The notes under the pieces were generated by a model, which made no database searches, was not told the DNA's origin, and saw only the letters and a list, made by a program, of their open reading frames with translations. Shown piece by piece: positions 60,121 to 64,000 of a stretch of DNA of 64,000 nt. Both the position numbers and the translations under genes were made by a program. Numbering within the stretch: the first letter of the stretch is position 1; the number at the start of each line of letters is the position of its first letter. Source of the DNA: Methylobacterium sp. UNC378MF (lineage in GTDB: Bacteria; Pseudomonadota; Alphaproteobacteria; Rhizobiales; Beijerinckiaceae); assembly GCF_900103195.1 (NCBI RefSeq), contig NZ_FMWU01000002.1, positions 62,001 to 126,000 of the forward strand. The letters are read 5' to 3'.

Positions 60121-61530
60121 TTACTCGGCGGCCATCGCAACCGGGGCGTCGGGATCCTGCGCCTTGGTCAGGTAGCCGGTGACCGAGCGGGCCGGCGTCA
60201 GCCAGCGCTCGGCGGCGCTCTTGAGGCGATCCTGCGACACCGCCTCGATGTCGGTCGGCCAGCGGCGGACCTCCTCGATCGTCTCGCCGATCGCCAGCGC
60301 CGAGCCGTAGATCCGGGCGAGGGACGACTGGCTGTCGGAGGAGTAGACGGTCTCGGCCACGAGGCGGGTCTTGGCCCGCTCGATCGCCTCGGCGTCCAGC
60401 GCCTCCGCGGGCGCGCGGCGCAGTACCTTGTCGACGGCCTCCTCCAGCTTCTCCAGCGGCACGCCCTCGGCGGGCACCGCATAGACGGAGAAGCGGGTGT
60501 CGTCGATCGCCGAGCCCATGTACCAGGCGCCGGCATTGACCGCGAGGCCAGTCTCCATGACCAACTTGCGGTAGAGGTAGGAGGTCGAGCCGCCGCCCAG
60601 CACCTCGGCCAGCAGCTCGAGGTCGTGGCAGCCGCCGTCCCGGGCGGTGATGCAGGAGGGGGTCAGGTAGAGCCGCTGCAGGGTCGGCTGCTCGACCTTC
60701 GGATCGGCGACGGCGACGCGGCGCAGCGCCTTCGGCTCCGGCTCCCGGGCCCGCACGCGCTCGGGCCGGGCGCCCTGGGGCGTCACGCGGCCATAGGTGG
60801 CCTCGGCCAGCCGCCGGACCTCGTCCGGGGTCACGTCGCCGGCCACGACCAGGATGGCGTTCTCGGGGGTGTAGAAGCGCTTGTAGTAGGCCAGCGCGTG
60901 CTCGCGGTTCAGCCCCTCGATCTCGTGCATCCAGCCGATGATCGGGATTCCGTAGGGGTGATGCACGAACAGGCCGGCGGCCATCGCCTCGGAGAGCTGG
61001 GCGGAGGGGTCGGTCTCGACCCGCATGCGGCGCTCCTCCAGCACGACGTCGCGCTCGGGCGCCACGACGGCGTCGTCGAGGACGAGGCCGCTCATGCGGT
61101 CGGCCTCGAATTCCATCATGGTGCCGAGATGGTCGCGGGCGACCCGCTGGAAATAAGCGGTGTAATCGTAGCTGGTGAAGGCGTTCTCCTGGCCGCCCAG
61201 GCCCGACACCGCCTTCGAGAAGGCCCCGACCGGGTGCTTCTCGGTGCCCTTGAACATCAGGTGCTCGAGGAAGTGGGCGATGCCAGACTGGCCGAGCGGA
61301 TCATCGGCCGAACCGTTGCGGTACCAGATCATGTGGGTGGCGACGGGGGCCCGGTGATCGGGGACGACCACCACGTCGAGGCCGTTGTCGAGGGTGAAGG
61401 CCGTCACCTCCGGTCCGCCCGCCTCGGAACGCCCGAACGGCGCGGCCTCGCCCCGGCCGGCGCTGCCGCCGTAGGACGAGCCCGGACGCAGCGGGAAGAG
61501 GGGGGGCGTCGCCTTCCTGAACAGGTGCAT
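60121..61530 (-). CDS. M16 family zinc peptidase, catalytic half
   Basis: Zinc metallopeptidase of 469 residues with inverted zinc motif HFLEH at 86-90, followed by FKGTEKHP, the second Glu ligand in VLEERRMRVE and the region LGGGSTSYLYRKLVMETGLA near the C-terminus. The start was set at MHLFRKATPP because AAGGAAAG lies just before it; an upstream ATG adds ten residues. It probably degrades peptides in the periplasm or cytosol with its non-catalytic partner downstream. A 55-base near-perfect hairpin (61547-61601) lies in its leader. Confidence 0.9.
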   Translation of the reverse strand: MHLFRKATPPLFPLRPGSSYGGSAGRGEAAPFGRSEAGGPEVTAFTLDNGLDVVVVPDHRAPVATHMIWYRNGSADDPLGQSGIAHFLEHLMFKGTEKHPVGAFSKAVSGLGGQENAFTSYDYTAYFQRVARDHLGTMMEFEADRMSGLVLDDAVVAPERDVVLEERRMRVETDPSAQLSEAMAAGLFVHHPYGIPIIGWMHEIEGLNREHALAYYKRFYTPENAILVVAGDVTPDEVRRLAEATYGRVTPQGARPERVRAREPEPKALRRVAVADPKVEQPTLQRLYLTPSCITARDGGCHDLELLAEVLGGGSTSYLYRKLVMETGLAVNAGAWYMGSAIDDTRFSVYAVPAEGVPLEKLEEAVDKVLRRAPAEALDAEAIERAKTRLVAETVYSSDSQSSLARIYGSALAIGETIEEVRRWPTDIEAVSQDRLKSAAERWLTPARSVTGYLTKAQDPDAPVAMAAE

Positions 61531-61546
61531 TCCGCTTTCCTTCTGC

Positions 61547-61601
61547 CGGCCCCGATCCATGGAAGCGTCCCGCGTCGGGACGCTTCCATGGATCGGGGCC
61601 G
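61547..61601. repeat. Perfect 26-base inverted repeat with a 3-base loop
   Basis: Left arm CGGCCCCGATCC...CGTCCCG (61547-61572) and right arm CGGGACG...GGATCGGGGCCG (61576-61601) are exact reverse complements around CGT. It sits 16 bases upstream of the M16 peptidase ATG and inside its transcript if that begins further upstream. There is no T-run after it, so it is not an ordinary terminator. No second copy occurs in the window. Confidence 0.85.
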
Positions 61602-61693
61602 TCCTGGTCGCCGGCGCGCAAGAACCGCACCGGGACGATCATCTCATGTTGCCATGCCGTGTCGTCGTTGCAACGGCGACACGGCGCCCCCGT

Positions 61694-62359
61694 TTACTGC
61701 TGCGCGCGCTGACGGAGATACGCGCCGGGATCCGCCTCTTCGCGTTCGCGGCTGGCGTTGTTGATCGGGTCGCTCGACGGCGGACGGACCAGCTGCTTGG
61801 GCGACTGCCGGTATCCGGTCGGCGGATCCGTGAGCGTATCGCGGCTCGGCTCGATGTCGGAGGGCTCGGCATTGGCGCTCTTGCCCTTGAGCAATTCGAA
61901 GGGGCTGAGCAGGCTGTCGTCGCGGTTGTTGTCGCCGGGCTTGCGCTCGGCGGTGGTCGTGAGGCCCGCTCCGGCGCGGCGGCCGCCCCGCATCTCGTCC
62001 ACGGAGAGCGTCGCATTGTTGTCGTCGTAGCGACCCTGAGCTTGGGAGCCCTTCGGGTTGCGCCGTTCAACGGCGGCGCGCTCGCGATTCACGATCTCGG
62101 GATCCTTCGGCCAGGCGGAGCTGCTGGAGCGGGCCCGCGGCTGGGGCAGGGCCTTGCCGTCGATCTTGGGCGGCATCACCAGCGGCGGCCGCTCGTGATA
62201 GTCGATCGGATCTTGGCGCTTCTCCAGGAGGCCGATGCCCGACAGGGCGTCGCGCATGAACTCGCCGCGCTCCTGCGCGTGCGCGGGCCCGACGACGCAG
62301 AGCGGAGCCAGGGCCACCGCGGCGGAGAGGAGGGGACGAAGCCTGCGATGCCCAGTCAT
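61694..62359 (-). CDS. DUF3035-like secreted protein (possible BamF-type)
   Basis: Exported protein of 221 residues with a signal peptide (1 to about 29, ending AHA). The mature region has GIGLLEKRQDPIDYHERPPLVMPPKID, matching the conserved core of DUF3035. The rest is low-complexity and charged. In Caulobacter a DUF3035 lipoprotein (BamF) associates with the outer-membrane assembly complex. This protein lacks a lipobox, so a BAM role is only suggested. It lies between lspA and the M16 genes, on the same strand. Confidence 0.75.
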   Translation of the reverse strand: MTGHRRLRPLLSAAVALAPLCVVGPAHAQERGEFMRDALSGIGLLEKRQDPIDYHERPPLVMPPKIDGKALPQPRARSSSSAWPKDPEIVNRERAAVERRNPKGSQAQGRYDDNNATLSVDEMRGGRRAGAGLTTTAERKPGDNNRDDSLLSPFELLKGKSANAEPSDIEPSRDTLTDPPTGYRQSPKQLVRPPSSDPINNASREREEADPGAYLRQRAQQ

Positions 62360-62519
62360 GCTGCCTCACGGGTTCCGGACGGAGCGTCCGGCTCTGGGAC
62401 GGCCGCGGCGCGGCCTGATCCGACGGGTCCCGGCCTGAGACCGGTTTCCGGCGATCGTATGGCGCCTTGACTGCGTCGCGCCAGGAGGGGGATGCGGCTG
62501 GACCTGTGTGTTGCAGGGA

Positions 62520-63035
62520 TCACAGGCGCGGCGCCGGATCGCCCTGCGGCGGAGAAGTCCGTGCCTTGCGGCTGTCCGGGGACAGGCTGTCGAGGATCAG
62601 GCCGATCACGCCCGCCACGATCGCCGCATCGGCGACGTTGAACACGTACCACGACCAGCCGCCGGCATGCAGGTGGACGAAGTCGAAGACGGCGCCGTAG
62701 GCGGCGCGGTCGATGGCGTTGCCCAGGGCGCCCCCGACGATGAGCCCGAGGGCGACGGAAAGGAGCCGCGAGGAGGCCCGGCGCATCCAGATGCCGAGGC
62801 CGATGGCGGCGACGAGCGACAGGGCGACGAGGAGCCAGCGGCCGAGGCCGCCCTCCTGCTGGAACAGGCCGTAGGAGACGCCCCGGTTCCAGACCACGAC
62901 GAGGTCGGCGAACGGCGCCAGCCGCCAGGGCTGCGTCAGCACGAGGTCGGTGCCGAAATAGAGGCCGAGCTTGGTGGCTTGGTCGAGGACCAGGGTGAGG
63001 ACGAGGGCCGTGAGGCCGGCGCGGAAGGGGGTCAT
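62520..63035 (-). CDS. lspA: Lipoprotein signal peptidase II
   Basis: Inner-membrane aspartic protease of 171 residues that removes signal peptides from prolipoproteins. Four membrane segments are visible. Catalytic Asps are in [10 protein letters not shown] and [24 protein letters not shown] matches the conserved asparagine loop. It lies downstream of ileS on the same strand, the usual ileS-lspA order, although a 388-base repeat-rich gap separates them here. Confidence 0.95.
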   Translation of the reverse strand: MTPFRAGLTALVLTLVLDQATKLGLYFGTDLVLTQPWRLAPFADLVVVWNRGVSYGLFQQEGGLGRWLLVALSLVAAIGLGIWMRRASSRLLSVALGLIVGGALGNAIDRAAYGAVFDFVHLHAGGWSWYVFNVADAAIVAGVIGLILDSLSPDSRKARTSPPQGDPAPRL

Positions 63036-63423
63036 GGCCGGCGACCCAGTGACCCGCGCCGCGCGGGCGTCCCTCTCCGCAGGCTACGATGGTCACGCAT
63101 CTCTGTTGAGCACCGCCGCTGGCGATGGAGCGCGCCCTGCTCCCTCTCGCGTGCGGGAGAGGGAGCAGGGCGCGCTCGATCCTGAGCCGGTGTGGTCGGA
63201 GCCGATGTGTGATTCCGCGAGCCCGCTCGGGGGAGGGTGCCCTGAGCAGCGGGGGGGAGAGGGGGGCGACGGTGCAGAAAATGGCTGTGGGCTTCAAAAC
63301 GGTCGCGCCGCATCCGGAAGCCGGGCTCCCCCCTTGCGGGACTACGTCCCGACCCGACCCTCGCTGGCGCGAGAGCCACGCCCCCCCGAAGAGGGGGGGG
63401 AGAGAGCACCGTCGCGACCCTCC
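63036..63423. repeat. Repeat-rich gap between ileS and lspA
   Basis: The gap holds a perfect 19-base inverted repeat, GCGCGCCCTGCTCCCTCTC (63130-63148) against 63157-63175, then a purine-rich stretch (63215-63275), and a degraded family A copy with CTCCCCCCTTGCGGGA at about 63326 and GAAGAGGGGGGG near 63388. No gene is seen. The first hairpin could end the ileS message, but no T-run follows. Confidence 0.55.
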
Positions 63424-64000
63424 TCACGCCGCGCTCGCCTCCGGATGCGCCCTGTCCCACTCGCGCAGGGCCTGGGCGTCGCGGGGCGTCACCTCCGGAT
63501 AGTCCGGATCGCTGCCCACGCTCGGGCTGACCCGCCAGGAGCGAGCGCATTTGCGGCCCTCGGCCGGGCTCGGCACCACGGCGACGCCGCGCACCTCGTC
63601 GAGGCGGAAGGCCTCGGCCGGTCCGGCGCCCGCCACCACGGAGATGTCCGAAGTGATGCAGGTATCGGCAAAGTCGCAGCCCTCGAGCGCCGCGAGCAGC
63701 TCGGGATCCGCAATGTAGACTTGCGGCGCCGCCTCCAGACTCGCGCCGATGCGCTTGGCCGCGCGCTCGATCTCCAGGGCGCCGGTGACGACACGCCGGA
63801 CCCGCCGGATCTTGTGCCAGCGCTCCGCGAGGGGGGCGTCGAGCCAGTCCGCCGGGGTCTCCGGCAGGGTCTGAAGATGCACCGAGCCGTCCTCGGACGG
63901 GTAGCGGTCGAGCCACGCCTCCTCGGCCGTGAAGGCGAGCACCGGGGCGAGCCAGACCGTCACCCGCCGGAAGGCCTCGTCGATCACCTGCAGCGCCGCC
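63424..64000 (-). CDS. ileS: Isoleucyl-tRNA synthetase, C-terminal part (cut by the window edge)
   Basis: The last 192 codons of ileS; the gene continues beyond the right edge. The visible part is the anticodon-binding domain (AFRRVTVWLAPVLAFTAEEAWLDRYP, LPETPADWLD) and the C-terminal extension. The usual zinc-binding Cys are mostly absent: RKCARSWRV and YPEVTPRDAQALREWD replace CxRCW and CPRC, which is normal in alphaproteobacteria. The gene lies before lspA on the same strand. Confidence 0.95.
   Translation of the reverse strand, partial: AALQVIDEAFRRVTVWLAPVLAFTAEEAWLDRYPSEDGSVHLQTLPETPADWLDAPLAERWHKIRRVRRVVTGALEIERAAKRIGASLEAAPQVYIADPELLAALEGCDFADTCITSDISVVAGAGPAEAFRLDEVRGVAVVPSPAEGRKCARSWRVSPSVGSDPDYPEVTPRDAQALREWDRAHPEASAA

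Noticed and set aside
61547..61601. Rho-independent terminator
   Set aside because: No T-run follows the hairpin on either strand, and it lies directly before a start codon.

Overview
The window is GC-rich (about 70%) alphaproteobacterial chromosome. It carries a large photosynthesis gene cluster whose only Mg-protoporphyrin cyclase is the oxygen-dependent AcsF, next to genes typical of an aerobic, catabolically versatile Rhizobiales member. Gene content, gene order and the many short GC-rich dispersed palindromes suggest an aerobic anoxygenic phototroph such as Methylobacterium. The genus is an inference; no rRNA or other decisive marker lies in the window.

Region 1 (397-23184) is photosynthesis. 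A minus-strand pair, an AerR/PpaA-type B12-binding antirepressor and the PpsR repressor, diverges from a plus-strand superoperon: bchF-bchN-bchB-bchH-bchL-bchM-lhaA-puhA-puhB-puhC-small orf-acsF-puhE-hemA. Nearly all its genes overlap or are only a few bases apart. A PpsR-type operator (cGTC-N10-GACA) overlaps a possible -35 box in front of bchF. After hemA come bchI, bchD and bchO, separated by repeat elements and a small antisense ORF. Together these genes cover ALA synthesis, Mg chelation, methylation, cyclization, dark protochlorophyllide reduction and early bacteriochlorophyll steps, plus reaction-centre H subunit and assembly factors. The pufLM, bchCXYZ and carotenoid genes are not here.

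Region 2 (23283-31740) is mixed: a class I glutamine amidotransferase-like hydrolase, a YcgG/DUF1989 gene pair, a chemoreceptor, a complete class I cytochrome P450 module (P450, ferredoxin, ferredoxin reductase) and a secreted Ala/Pro/Tyr-rich protein.

Region 3 (31707-43843) is a minus-strand catabolic and uptake locus. A branched-chain-type ABC transporter (binding protein, two permeases and one protein fusing both ATPases) is followed by an acyl-CoA dehydrogenase, an APH-type kinase, two short-chain dehydrogenases and an acyl-CoA ligase. The combination resembles pathways for 4-hydroxyacids. A cyclase-family hydrolase diverges from it.

Region 4 (43873-53464) holds envelope and housekeeping genes: a CapD-type sugar dehydratase, a DUF1206 membrane protein, an Uma2-like protein, an M23 peptidase, a BCP peroxiredoxin and a large AsmA/YhdP-like protein.

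Region 5 (53502-56407) is the most striking. A Ro60 orthologue (Rsr, TROVE + vWA) has upstream, on the same strand, four tandem Y RNA-like genes, each starting GGGCCGG and carrying GGTTATC. Two contain a circularly permuted tRNA-like domain whose acceptor stem is closed by a tetraloop, and one carries most of a normal-order tRNA. A small XRE regulator diverges from the array.

Region 6 (56433-64000) holds ferredoxin-NADP reductase, a VOC dioxygenase, two paired M16 peptidases, a DUF3035-like protein, lspA and the 3' part of ileS.
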